From JANQOZ01 sp045106555 (GTDB taxonomy: Bacteria > Pseudomonadota > Gammaproteobacteria > Xanthomonadales > SZUA-38), in the NCBI GenBank assembly GCA_045106555.1, contig JBGCET010000067.1, positions 18,125-82,124 of the forward strand: 64,000 bases of DNA. Reading direction: 5' to 3'. Below, piece by piece: positions 8,512-16,254 of this stretch (positions are counted from its first letter, which is position 1; each line of letters opens with the position of its first letter). The position numbers and the translations under genes are program-made. The notes beneath the pieces are model-generated. The model was not told the origin of the DNA. It searched no databases and was given only the letters and a program-made list of their open reading frames with translations.

Positions 8512-9633
8512 CTACTTTTGACAATGCCCGCTGACTCGCATTGCCGAGCAGCCGCTGAGCATGCTGGCACGGCCGTCCACCACATTCACCGACTGACCCT
8601 CACGCAGGGTCTCTGCGCCGCGAATCACCAGATCATCCCCCTCGTTCAGGGCGCCTCTAATGGCGATGTCATTGCCTTGGGAGCTGCCCGTCGTAACAGC
8701 CACTCGCTCAACCGTCTGTGCCGGGGTGACGCGAAACACAAAGGTGCCTTCGCGGCGCAATACCAGCGCGTCACGGTCTACCACCAGTTCCTGGGCAGGC
8801 TGAGCCTGAGGCACCAGCACGCTGACCAGCTCACCAATATTCCAAGGACGTGAGCTCTGGGATATTTCTACCCGCAACTCCATGGCCTGAGTTCGATTGT
8901 CCAGCGCCGGGACAAGGCTGCGAACCCTGCCGGTTGCAACCAACTCATAACCATAGACGTCCAGCGCTAACCCCGGTGTTAACGCGCCGGCAATCCTCAA
9001 AGGCACCTGGACTCTTACCTCCAGCGCGCTGGTGTCGGTTACTCGCGCCACTGGCGTTCCTCGTGCTACCGATTCCCCCTCCCGGCGCAGACGATCGGTG
9101 ACGACGCCGTCGAACTGCGCTCGCACCTCGCTGCGGGCCAGCTGGTCGTCCAGCTGCGCCATCCGTAAGCGCGCCACTTCCAGATCGCTGGCCGCCACAT
9201 CGCGATCCAGTTGGGTTTGATCCAGTTGGTTAGCCGCCGTGCTTTGTCGAGTCATCAGATCCCGTTGGCGCCCTAGCTGACGATCCAGGAAAGCCAGCTG
9301 CGCTTCAGCGCGTTTGATCAACGCTGCCTGCTCGGCGCGCTGCAGATTGAGTGGCGCCACATCCAGAGTTACCAACGCATCGCCCATCTCAACCCGAGTG
9401 CCAGGCTCCGCAACAAAAGCCAACTGACCATCCACCGCGACGGTAATCTGCAAATCGTTTTGACTGTGTACGTAGCCCGTGACGGGCACTGTAGGCACCA
9501 CGGCGGCAAGGCGAACCGATGACACCTCGACATTGCTCGGTGGCGGATCTTGGGCCGGCTGAGCCAGCACCTGACCACTCACACCCAACAGGCAAAGACC
9601 CGTCATACACACAACTAATTTATGCAAGATCAT
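8512..9633 (-). CDS. RND efflux periplasmic adaptor (HlyD/AcrA family)
   Basis: The start is ATG at 9633 (MILHKLVVCMTG), overlapping the permease stop by four bases. A Sec signal peptide (about 1-25, ending VLAQPA) is followed by a barrel-sandwich hybrid domain (about 45-80 and 170-205), an alpha-helical hairpin (about 85-160) and beta-barrel/membrane-proximal regions. Length (373 residues) is typical of membrane-fusion proteins. Unusually, the permease gene precedes the adaptor, and no outer-membrane factor gene is nearby, so a TolC homologue encoded elsewhere is probably used. Confidence 0.9.
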   Translation of the reverse strand: MILHKLVVCMTGLCLLGVSGQVLAQPAQDPPPSNVEVSSVRLAAVVPTVPVTGYVHSQNDLQITVAVDGQLAFVAEPGTRVEMGDALVTLDVAPLNLQRAEQAALIKRAEAQLAFLDRQLGRQRDLMTRQSTAANQLDQTQLDRDVAASDLEVARLRMAQLDDQLARSEVRAQFDGVVTDRLRREGESVARGTPVARVTDTSALEVRVQVPLRIAGALTPGLALDVYGYELVATGRVRSLVPALDNRTQAMELRVEISQSSRPWNIGELVSVLVPQAQPAQELVVDRDALVLRREGTFVFRVTPAQTVERVAVTTGSSQGNDIAIRGALNEGDDLVIRGAETLREGQSVNVVDGRASMLSGCSAMRVSGHCQK

Positions 9634-12600
9634 TGAACCACCTCCTGTGGCGGATGGGCGTCGCGCGACAGTGGCGAAGCGCTGGGGGACCGGGTATTGA
9701 GCCAACGGACCTGAAGCAGCGCGGGCATCAAAATTAACGTAAACAGTGCGCTGACCAGCATGCCACCCACAATTACGGTGGCCAGGCCGCGATAAATATC
9801 GGAACCTGCACCCGGAATCAGCATCAGTGGCAGCATGCCAAAAATGCTGGTTAGGGTGCTCATGTAGACGGGTCTTGCACGCACCAACACTGCGGCCTGC
9901 ACCGCCTCAGCCAGACTCTGCCCGCTGGCCTGGCCTTCACGGGTTTGGCTGACCAGCAGGATCGCGTTATTCACCACCAGCCCAAGCAAAATGATAAAGC
10001 CAATCATCGTGAGCATATCCAATGATTGATAGCTGACCAGGTTAAGCGCCCACAAGGCCGTAATGCCGCCCGCCAATGCAAGCGGCATGACCAGCAACAC
10101 CAACAGGCTATCGACCAGTGATCGAAAAATCGCTGCCATCAGCAGAAAAAGAATGACCACCGCTAGCAGGAAATTGGTCGCCATGTTCGCCAGCGCTTGC
10201 TCTAGACGGTCTGCGCTGCCGCGGTAACGGATTGACGCATCCGCCGGCAACTCGGCAGCAATGGCCGGTCCGGCGTCATCACGCAACGTATTCAGGGCCT
10301 CCTCCACCGTAACGTCCGGCGGCGGTAACACCTGCAGGCTCACCGTGCGCTGACCGTCAAAGCGCTGCAGGCTGGTTGGACCCACGGTGCGCTCAATGCG
10401 TGCCAGGGAACCGATACTCTGAGCCCCCGCCAACGGTGTCGCGATGGGCATGGCCGCCAGCTCATCGGGATTGGACCAACCGCCAGAGCGCAGAATCACG
10501 TTGTATCGATCATTTCCGTCGAAATACTCGCTAACAAACAGCCCTCCGGTCATGGCCCGAACCGCCGATGCCACATCGCTGGGATTCAAACCCGACTCAG
10601 TGATCCGACGTTCATCAGGAATAATCTGGAGTTCGGGTTCCGCCAACGACAAACCGGGAACCGGCCGCACAACAGACCCCGGCAGCAATTCAGAAATCAC
10701 CCCCATGCCCAACCGAGCGGCATCCATCAGGCCTACGATATCGGACCCCTGCAGATCGACACTGATCGTGCGCCCACCGTTAAACCCAATGCCCAGCAAT
10801 GACGCGCGAGAGGCAAAGGAACTGGTATCGGGTATGCCCTGCATGACCGACCCGCGCATTTCATCCAGCAGCATTTGCGTCTGCTCTGATTTCAGCGGAT
10901 AGATATAAGCCAAACTGAAAGCGCCAAACATCGACAGGTTGTAACCCCGCAGATAAGGCGCTTTTTCATGGTTCATATAGGGCGCCAGGCGGCGAACAAT
11001 TTCCGCCCCAATTTCATTTTCAAACATCGCCTGATTGACCCCGGGCGGCGTATTGAAAAACACCTGAACCGCATCCGCCCGGGCAGAGGGCAGGAAATCC
11101 GCTTTGGGCTTAAGCACCACAACCAGGCCGATGGACAGTGTCAGCAGCGCGCTTATCCAGACCGTGCGCGACAGCCCCGTTGCGGTCAGTTTCATCACCC
11201 AGCCCGTCACGGTAGACCACCAATACCCCACCGGATCGTCCAGCGTTGAGCCGGTCATCCAGTAACGACTCGCCACCGGAACGATGGTCAAGGCCGCCAG
11301 AAATGATGCCAACACCGAAACCGAGAGGGTAAGTGCCAGGTCAGAGAACATCTGCCCCTCCATGCCCTCTAGAAACAAAATCGGCAGGAAGATGGCAATG
11401 GTGGTGACCGTTGACGCAAACAGTGCGCCACTCACCTGGGAGGTACCCTGCACAACTGCCTGAGCAATGCCCATTCCACTTTGACGCAGCCGAAGAATGT
11501 TCTCCTGAACAATAATCGATGCGTCCAGCACCAGCCCTACAGAAAATGCGAGTCCGGCAAGGGAGATCACGTTAAGGGACAAGCCAAACACGTTCAGCGC
11601 AATGAAGGCGAGCAGTAAAGACACCGGAATCGACAAACTGATAATAAGCGTTGCCCGGGCACTGCGAAGGAAAAACCAGAGCACCCCCACAGCCAACAGG
11701 ATGCCCAGCCCCAGGTTGTTCTGCACCAACGAGATGGCGCGCCGAATATAAACCGACGCGTCAAAACTCAACTCCATTACCAAACCTACCTCGCCCAAAG
11801 GGCCACCGTTCAGATCAGCAATGGCCTGGTTCACCTGATCCAAAACGCTGACCGTATTCGCATCTCCAGCGCCCTCCAAGGCAATGTAGTATGAAGGGTG
11901 ACCGTTGCGCATGGACACCCCAAATGGGTCGGCCAGGCGCTTTTCCACTGTGGCCACTTCGCTCAACGGCACTGGCCGGTCGTCGTTCCAGGCGATAATC
12001 AAATCGCCCATTTTTTCCACCTCAAACTGGCCGACAAAACGCACGGTGTACTGGCGCCGACCAACGTCGGCAAACCCGCCCGACACATCGTTTGAACGCG
12101 CAATGGCGGCACTGGCAGCGCTAATGGGAATCCCCAGCGCTGCCATTCGGTACGGGTCGAAGGTCACGCGAATTTCGAATGGTCGGCGACCGGCCATGTT
12201 GACCCGGGACACGCCATCAATGCGGCTTAAGCGGGATTGAACTTGATTTTCAATCACCTGCTGGTAGTGATCGGAAAACAGATCTTTGTTGGGGTTTTCT
12301 GGTGCCGGATACACCTGCAGCGTGGCAACGTTGGGTTGGTTGTTGCCGCCGCCGATGCCAACAAAGGGTTCACCGGCATCTGCCGGGAGAGGCGGCGCCT
12401 GATTGAGATTGTTGATCACGTTGATCAACGCTTCCTGCATGTCGGTGCCAACCTCAAAGGTCAGAGAGATACGCCCGAAGCCGCGGGACACCTGACTGTC
12501 TACCTGACTGACACCCGGCGTGCGCCGAAGCATCTGCTCCTGAGGCTCAACAATATACGACTCCATTTCCTCTGGAGCGGCCTGGCGCCAGTTGTTGAAC

Positions 12601-12740
12601 ACACTGATGGTGGGCTCGGTGAGTACCGGCAAGAGCTGGATAGGTCGGGACGCAATGGCCATAACCCCAAACAACACCAGCAACGCCAGCACCACGGCAA
12701 CCGCCGCCGGATTGCGTAAACTGACCTGGGTAATCTGCAT
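9630..12740 (-). CDS. RND efflux permease (AcrB/HAE-like)
   Basis: A 1036-residue, 12-TM protein with two large periplasmic loops and the duplicated RND architecture. TM4 carries GLVLDASIIVQENI, where AcrB-type pumps have GLxVDDAIVVxEN: the first Asp of the proton-relay pair is kept and the second is Ala. TM10 carries LGLVVNNAILLV, where AcrB has a Lys, a substitution common in non-AcrB HAE branches. Function should be proton-driven export of hydrophobic compounds with the adaptor encoded immediately downstream; the substrate is unknown. Confidence 0.93.
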   Translation of the reverse strand: MQITQVSLRNPAAVAVVLALLVLFGVMAIASRPIQLLPVLTEPTISVFNNWRQAAPEEMESYIVEPQEQMLRRTPGVSQVDSQVSRGFGRISLTFEVGTDMQEALINVINNLNQAPPLPADAGEPFVGIGGGNNQPNVATLQVYPAPENPNKDLFSDHYQQVIENQVQSRLSRIDGVSRVNMAGRRPFEIRVTFDPYRMAALGIPISAASAAIARSNDVSGGFADVGRRQYTVRFVGQFEVEKMGDLIIAWNDDRPVPLSEVATVEKRLADPFGVSMRNGHPSYYIALEGAGDANTVSVLDQVNQAIADLNGGPLGEVGLVMELSFDASVYIRRAISLVQNNLGLGILLAVGVLWFFLRSARATLIISLSIPVSLLLAFIALNVFGLSLNVISLAGLAFSVGLVLDASIIVQENILRLRQSGMGIAQAVVQGTSQVSGALFASTVTTIAIFLPILFLEGMEGQMFSDLALTLSVSVLASFLAALTIVPVASRYWMTGSTLDDPVGYWWSTVTGWVMKLTATGLSRTVWISALLTLSIGLVVVLKPKADFLPSARADAVQVFFNTPPGVNQAMFENEIGAEIVRRLAPYMNHEKAPYLRGYNLSMFGAFSLAYIYPLKSEQTQMLLDEMRGSVMQGIPDTSSFASRASLLGIGFNGGRTISVDLQGSDIVGLMDAARLGMGVISELLPGSVVRPVPGLSLAEPELQIIPDERRITESGLNPSDVASAVRAMTGGLFVSEYFDGNDRYNVILRSGGWSNPDELAAMPIATPLAGAQSIGSLARIERTVGPTSLQRFDGQRTVSLQVLPPPDVTVEEALNTLRDDAGPAIAAELPADASIRYRGSADRLEQALANMATNFLLAVVILFLLMAAIFRSLVDSLLVLLVMPLALAGGITALWALNLVSYQSLDMLTMIGFIILLGLVVNNAILLVSQTREGQASGQSLAEAVQAAVLVRARPVYMSTLTSIFGMLPLMLIPGAGSDIYRGLATVIVGGMLVSALFTLILMPALLQVRWLNTRSPSASPLSRDAHPPQEVVQ

Positions 12741-12878
12741 AAGTTACACGGGGTTTGCGACCCAATAGAGCCTTATGGGCGTCAGGGTGTACCTGGCCGT
12801 GGCCGATGGCATGTGCTGATACTCATAGACGCGATGAGCTGAGTCAGATGTGCACCCAACCGCACAATATTTGATTAT

Positions 12879-12901
12879 CCAGCCTGCAGATTAGAGGCTG
12901 G
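12879..12901 (-). terminator. Candidate terminator hairpin after the antenna operon
   Basis: CCAGCCT and AGGCTGG form a perfect 7-bp stem with a 9-nt loop, 17 bp beyond the deformylase stop. Read on the minus strand the stem is followed by an AT-rich but not U-only tract (ATAATCAAATATT). It fits a weak intrinsic terminator closing the pucBA-pucC-deformylase unit. Confidence 0.45.
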
Positions 12902-12917
12902 TGTCCGGTGAGAGGAG

Positions 12918-13436
12918 CTAGGCCGCCCGTTTGGAAGGCGCTGCGCCCGGCACGTATCGGCCGGTTGCGCGAAGGATCAAACGTTTGAAGAACGACAAAT
13001 GATCGACAAACAGTCTCCCACCCAGGTGATCCATTTCGTGCTGAAGGCAGACTGCCTCCATGCCAGACAGGTGAGTTTTGAAGGTCTTTCCGCTGACATC
13101 AGAGGCCACCACATCGATTTCCGTGGCTCTGACCACCCGGCCGACGACACCGGGGACAGAAAGACAACTCTCTTCGACAACACCCGGTACCTCACTGCTT
13201 TCGATGCGCGGATTGATAAATACGTTTAAGTCGGAATGGTCATCACTCAGATCCATCACCAACACCCCTCTAAGATCGCCAATTTGAGGGGCACATAAAC
13301 CGATGCCGGTAGTGGCGTACAGCGTGTCGCGCAAGTCCTCAACCAAACTCGCAACGCTGTGATCAAACACAGTGACCGGTTTTGAGTGTTCCCTTAGCAA
13401 AGGATTTGGGTGTTCAAGAATGGGACGTTGTGCCAT
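12918..13436 (-). CDS. Peptide deformylase, last gene of the antenna operon
   Basis: A 172-residue protein with all three peptide deformylase motifs: GIGLCAPQIG at 44-53, ESCLS at 89-93 (canonical EGCLS, Gly replaced by Ser; metal ligand Cys91) and QHEMDHLGG at 132-140 (ligands His133 and His137, catalytic Glu134). Length is normal for the family and nothing suggests inactivation. It should remove the formyl group from nascent N-terminal Met. The housekeeping def usually sits with fmt; here the gene begins 16 bp after pucC on the same strand, so it looks co-transcribed with the light-harvesting genes. Whether it is the only deformylase cannot be told from this window. Confidence 0.9.
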   Translation of the reverse strand: MAQRPILEHPNPLLREHSKPVTVFDHSVASLVEDLRDTLYATTGIGLCAPQIGDLRGVLVMDLSDDHSDLNVFINPRIESSEVPGVVEESCLSVPGVVGRVVRATEIDVVASDVSGKTFKTHLSGMEAVCLQHEMDHLGGRLFVDHLSFFKRLILRATGRYVPGAAPSKRAA

Positions 13437-13452
13437 GGTCAGGATTCCAAGA

Positions 13453-14841
13453 TTATTGTGTGGCGGCGCCGCGCGTCCAGCGCTTGATCAACGGCCAGGT
13501 CGCCGCGACGGTAATGACCAGTAGGCATATTTCAAGAACATACACCGTCAGATAACCACCCGCTTCGCCGCTGAACCCCAAGCCCAGTGGGTCAGGGCCC
13601 ACCCACAAATTGGCCAGATCGCGAATCACGCCGCTCAGTGCCATCCCCAATCCCGCTGCTGTTGCCTGCACCGCGCCCCAGGCACCCAACGCAAGGCCCG
13701 CCTGTTCCTTGGGCGCTGCATTCATTGTGGCCGTTAGCGTGGCGTGTCCGAACAAGGCGGCACCGAATCCGATCAAAAAATTGCCAACCAGAAACAACGC
13801 CGGCATATCCAACGGCTGGGAGGCAATAACCAGCATGAAGGCGGGCAACCCAATGACCGCACCCTGTCGTGCTAACCGATAAGGGTCTGCTCCGTTGCCC
13901 AGGGTACGTGATGCATAGGCAAAACCTAGTACGCCACCGGCCGCCAGTAGCGCGGTCAGTTTGGTGGTTGTTGCAACGCTTAGGTGCAGAATCTGTCCGC
14001 CGAAAGGCTCCAGCAATATATCGGCCATAGCAAAGGCCATGGTGCCTACACCGACGATGACCAGTCGCCGCACCGCTTGTGGGCCCTGGCAAAACTGAGC
14101 CCAAGATTCGCGGAAGGTTGGGTCCGGTTCAGCGCTGTGGACTGCGTTGCCTACAGCCAACGCCTCCTGTTTCCAAATGGCAACGCAGTTCAATATTACC
14201 GTGACCAACGCTGCGCCCTGAATCACTTGAACCAGCCTTCCAGGCGAAAACTCCTCCAGCACTGCGCCAAAAATGAGCGCACTGACGATCATCCCCAGTA
14301 GCAGCATGATGTACATCATGCCCACAACCTTTGGTTGCAGGTGGTTCGGCGTAAGGTCGGTGGCGAGGGCCAGACCGGCAGTCTGAACGGTATGAATGCC
14401 AGCACCTACCAGCAGGAAGGCCAACGCCGCTGAAGCTTGTCCTATCCATAGGGGCGCAGACGCCGCCTCACCCTTGCCGGCGAGGACCAGCAACGCAAAC
14501 GGCATGATGGCAAAGCCGCCAAATTGCAAAAGAGTGCCTTTCCAGACAAAGGGCACGCGACGCCAACCCAATGCACAACGGTGGGTGTCGCTGCGGTGAC
14601 CAATTAATGCGCGAAACGGTGCAAAAATCAGCGGCAGAGCAACCATCAGCGCAACCAGAGATGCAGGCACCCCCAGCTCAACAATCATGACCCGATTCAG
14701 GGTGCCTACCAGCAACACCATGGCCATGCCCACTGACACCTGAAACAGCGACAGGCGAAGCAGACGGCTGAGAGGAACATCTTTGGTTGCCAGGTCCGCA
14801 AACGGCAAAAACCTGGACCCCATGGAGGCCCAGGTTTTCAT
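13453..14841 (-). CDS. pucC: PucC/BCH2-family antenna assembly protein
   Basis: A major-facilitator-type membrane protein of about 462 residues with 12 hydrophobic segments. FLPFADLATKDVPLSRLLR followed by SLFQVSVGMAMVLLVGTLNRVMIVELGVP is characteristic of the PucC/LhaA/BCH2 group, which helps insert and assemble LH polypeptides with bacteriochlorophyll. It lies downstream of pucBA on the same strand, as in known puc operons. The start is uncertain: ATG at 14841 is given; TTG at 14865 adds eight residues (MNRFSQKF), and neither has a clear ribosome-binding site. Confidence 0.92.
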   Translation of the reverse strand: MKTWASMGSRFLPFADLATKDVPLSRLLRLSLFQVSVGMAMVLLVGTLNRVMIVELGVPASLVALMVALPLIFAPFRALIGHRSDTHRCALGWRRVPFVWKGTLLQFGGFAIMPFALLVLAGKGEAASAPLWIGQASAALAFLLVGAGIHTVQTAGLALATDLTPNHLQPKVVGMMYIMLLLGMIVSALIFGAVLEEFSPGRLVQVIQGAALVTVILNCVAIWKQEALAVGNAVHSAEPDPTFRESWAQFCQGPQAVRRLVIVGVGTMAFAMADILLEPFGGQILHLSVATTTKLTALLAAGGVLGFAYASRTLGNGADPYRLARQGAVIGLPAFMLVIASQPLDMPALFLVGNFLIGFGAALFGHATLTATMNAAPKEQAGLALGAWGAVQATAAGLGMALSGVIRDLANLWVGPDPLGLGFSGEAGGYLTVYVLEICLLVITVAATWPLIKRWTRGAATQ

Positions 14842-14925
14842 AAACTTTTGGGAAAACCGGTTCAAATTTTCTTTACCCGGGGTGCCCTTGCCTGCCGCGG
14901 TTCAATTGCCACGGTCCATTAAAGA

Positions 14926-15621
14926 CTATCGTTCGCGTTTACTCAATAGTGGAATATTGAATAACGACGACAGAGGCGTTGGGTTTTTGGAAAGCATCGG
15001 AAACCCGAAACTGGTGGTCTTTCCCCGCTTTGGCGTTGTCAGCTGTTTAAGCCCAAGCAACGACGACAATGGTGCCGCTTTGTGGGACAGCAGTGGCAAA
15101 CCTAAACTGGATTTCCAATTGGACTTGGGCTTTGACACCGTTTTCAAACCCACCAACGATGACAAGGGTGTTGGGTTTTTGCTCAAGTGGCCCATTCCAA
15201 CGCTGCCTGACAGCGAAAACGTGGACAATTGTCTGATATTAAAGGTGTGCTCGTAGGATGCCAGCGTAGGAATCCCGAGAAAATCGGATAATGGCGAGGG
15301 GTTATATGGGACGTACTCGGGCAGTTGCTCGGTGTCTACCGCGCCGCAGCTGTCCATTACACGGCCCGCCAGGTCTCCTCGACCAAAGGGCGGTTCGATG
15401 GCCACCACATGTCTGCCGGAAGATAATGCTCCCACCAATACGCTTCGGTAACTGCCAGCAATTCTGCCAGCCTTGATAGCGGAACTAACGCTGCTTGCAG
15501 GGTCACCTGCTCCCGGCGAAAGACGGGTAATGTCTTCGCTAAGGAAATCCAAATCGGTCAATTTTGCAACCGCGGAATCCGCCTGTTGATCGGACTCAAA
15601 CAGTCTGACGACAGTAAGCAT
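14926..15621 (-). CDS. Unrecognised repeat protein in the antenna operon
   Basis: I do not recognise this 231-residue protein as a named family. The ATG at 15621 follows a strong GGGGAG site. Residues 1-100 form a compact alpha/beta region (VVRLFESDQQADSAVAKLTDL, then a Gly/Ala/Ser stretch and HVVAIEPPFG), resembling in pattern the YflT/general-stress small alpha/beta domains with a DxxxAxxAxxxL helix. Residues 106-228 are made of Pro-Leu-Ser-Ser-Leu units, the last of them exactly 32 residues apart. The C-terminal half is basic (Lys-rich) and Ser-rich, with no transmembrane segment or signal peptide. It lies between pucA and pucC, 84 bp before the pucC ATG, so a role in LH2 biogenesis or membrane organisation is inferred from position. 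Confidence 0.8.
   Translation of the reverse strand: MLTVVRLFESDQQADSAVAKLTDLDFLSEDITRLSPGAGDPASSVSSAIKAGRIAGSYRSVLVGALSSGRHVVAIEPPFGRGDLAGRVMDSCGAVDTEQLPEYVPYNPSPLSDFLGIPTLASYEHTFNIRQLSTFSLSGSVGMGHLSKNPTPLSSLVGLKTVSKPKSNWKSSLGLPLLSHKAAPLSSLLGLKQLTTPKRGKTTSFGFPMLSKNPTPLSSLFNIPLLSKRER
14938..15306 (-). repeat. Tandem 32-residue (96-bp) coding repeats
   Basis: Within the repeat protein, the motif N-P-[TS]-P-L-S-[SD]-[LF]-x-[GN]-[LI] starts at residues 107, 149, (K)AAPLSS at 181 and 213. The last three are spaced exactly 32 residues apart. Between them lies a second conserved block, S-[SF]-[LF]-G-[LF]-P-[LM]-L-S (residues 171-179 and 204-211). The final unit fuses the two blocks (PLSSLFNIPLLSK). 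The alternation suggests a short beta-hairpin or linear binding-motif array. Confidence 0.8.
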
Positions 15622-15721
15622 GATATCTCTCCCCTCGTATCACAGTTGGCAATAGGGTGAAGTTGGCGACAATGCAGTGAACAGGTTAATACCGTTGACT
15701 GACTGCACCGCGCTTTAGGTC

Positions 15722-15741
15722 AGCCGGGCCAGTGCCCGGCT
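15722..15741 (-). promoter_or_regulatory. Intercistronic stem-loop after pucA
   Basis: AGCCGGGC and GCCCGGCT pair perfectly (8 bp, 4-nt loop), 28 bp downstream of the pucA stop and about 100 bp before the repeat-protein ATG. No U-tract follows on the minus strand, so it is not a simple terminator. Hairpins in this position in puf/puc operons protect the pucBA segment of the message from 3' exonucleases and give excess antenna polypeptide; the same role is inferred here. Confidence 0.6.
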
Positions 15742-15769
15742 TCACCATCGTGCATCCCTAATTTCTGAT

Positions 15770-15913
15770 TCAGCCGCCGAAAAAGGCGGGAAACCAAGAC
15801 GTGTTATCGAGGATAGCAAAGTGCACCGTAAAGGAAATCAACGCTACGCCTCCAAGGAACAGCGGTAACCCTAAGGTGGGCTTAACAACTAACCACATTC
15901 TGCTCTGATTCAT
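15770..15913 (-). CDS. pucA: LH2 light-harvesting antenna alpha polypeptide
   Basis: Translation gives 47 residues beginning MNQSRMWLVVKP and ending TSWFPAFFGG. The N-terminal MNQ-x-x-[IM]-W-x-VV-x-P pattern, the single transmembrane helix, the bacteriochlorophyll-ligating His31 and the WFPA motif (40-43) align without gaps to LH2 alpha chains such as that of Rhodoblastus acidophilus. Positions 44 and 45, Tyr-Trp in B800-850 complexes, are Phe-Phe here. ATG at 15913 is preceded by AAGGGGA. It lies 11 bp after pucB. The C-terminus is short, lacking the extension beyond the GG seen in many LH2 alpha chains. Confidence 0.93.
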   Translation of the reverse strand: MNQSRMWLVVKPTLGLPLFLGGVALISFTVHFAILDNTSWFPAFFGG

Positions 15914-15924
15914 AACTTATCCCC

Positions 15925-16086
15925 TTAGCCGAGCCACGGTGTATACATGTAGGCCAGCGTATGTGCGATGGCCGAAATGACGAAGAACACACGAGTACCG
16001 TCAATGACGTGCTTATGCAGTTCTTCTGATTGGTTGATGGTTAGACCCGTTGGCCATACGTGATCAGCATCGTCTGGATGTGACAT
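15925..16086 (-). CDS. pucB: LH2 light-harvesting antenna beta polypeptide
   Basis: Translation gives 53 residues from MSHPDDADHVWPTGL to YTPWLG. Residues 20-34 (SEELHKHVIDGTRVF) match the conserved cytoplasmic segment of LH2 beta chains. His42 in SAIAHTLAY is the B850-type bacteriochlorophyll ligand, and the chain ends in the conserved PWL. One transmembrane helix is present (about 32-50). ATG at 16086 has GGGAG upstream. It is the first gene of the operon, followed closely by pucA in the usual beta-alpha order. Confidence 0.94.
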   Translation of the reverse strand: MSHPDDADHVWPTGLTINQSEELHKHVIDGTRVFFVISAIAHTLAYMYTPWLG

Positions 16087-16114
16087 AACTTTATTCTCCC
16101 AGGACTCAGTCTTA

Positions 16115-16131
16115 AGACCACCAAGTGGTCT
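16115..16131 (-). promoter_or_regulatory. Leader stem-loop upstream of pucB
   Basis: AGACCAC-CAA-GTGGTCT is a perfect 7-bp stem with a 3-nt loop, 28 bp upstream of the pucB ATG and just before its ribosome-binding site. A 5' hairpin in this place could stabilise the short, abundant antenna transcript against RNase E. It could also be a dyad operator. Confidence 0.45.
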
Positions 16132-16187
16132 CGCCGTGTGTCCAGATCAACACTTGACTAACCAAGCGCTCATCAAGGCACGCAGCA

Positions 16188-16216
16188 AACGTAACCGGGA
16201 CATGAGAAATTGTCAA
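16188..16216 (-). promoter_or_regulatory. pucB: Candidate sigma-70 promoter for the antenna operon
   Basis: Read on the minus strand, TTGACA (16216-16211) is followed after 17 bp by TACGTT (16193-16188), a weak -10. The -35 coincides with one half of the first PpsR palindrome, which is how CrtJ/PpsR blocks RNA polymerase in known promoters. A second TTGACA (16242-16237) lies in the other palindrome. The leader from here to pucB would be about 95 nt. Confidence 0.35.
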
Positions 16217-16228
16217 CTAACATTGGCA
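16211..16228. promoter_or_regulatory. PpsR/CrtJ binding site 1 (one mismatch)
   Basis: TGTCAACTAACATTGGCA fits TGT-N12-ACA with one mismatch (GCA). It shares the extended half-site TGTCAA with site 2. It ends exactly 8 bp before site 2, the spacing used for cooperative binding at the Rhodobacter bchC promoter. Confidence 0.65.
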
Positions 16229-16236
16229 TATTTAGT

Positions 16237-16254
16237 TGTCAACCCAAATTGACA
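16237..16254. promoter_or_regulatory. PpsR/CrtJ binding site 2 (perfect)
   Basis: TGTCAACCCAAATTGACA is a perfect TGT-N12-ACA palindrome with extended symmetry (TGTCAA/TTGACA). PpsR/CrtJ represses photosynthesis genes under oxygen or high light. The site lies about 150 bp upstream of pucB and is the best evidence that this operon is under photosynthesis-type redox/light control. Confidence 0.72.
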
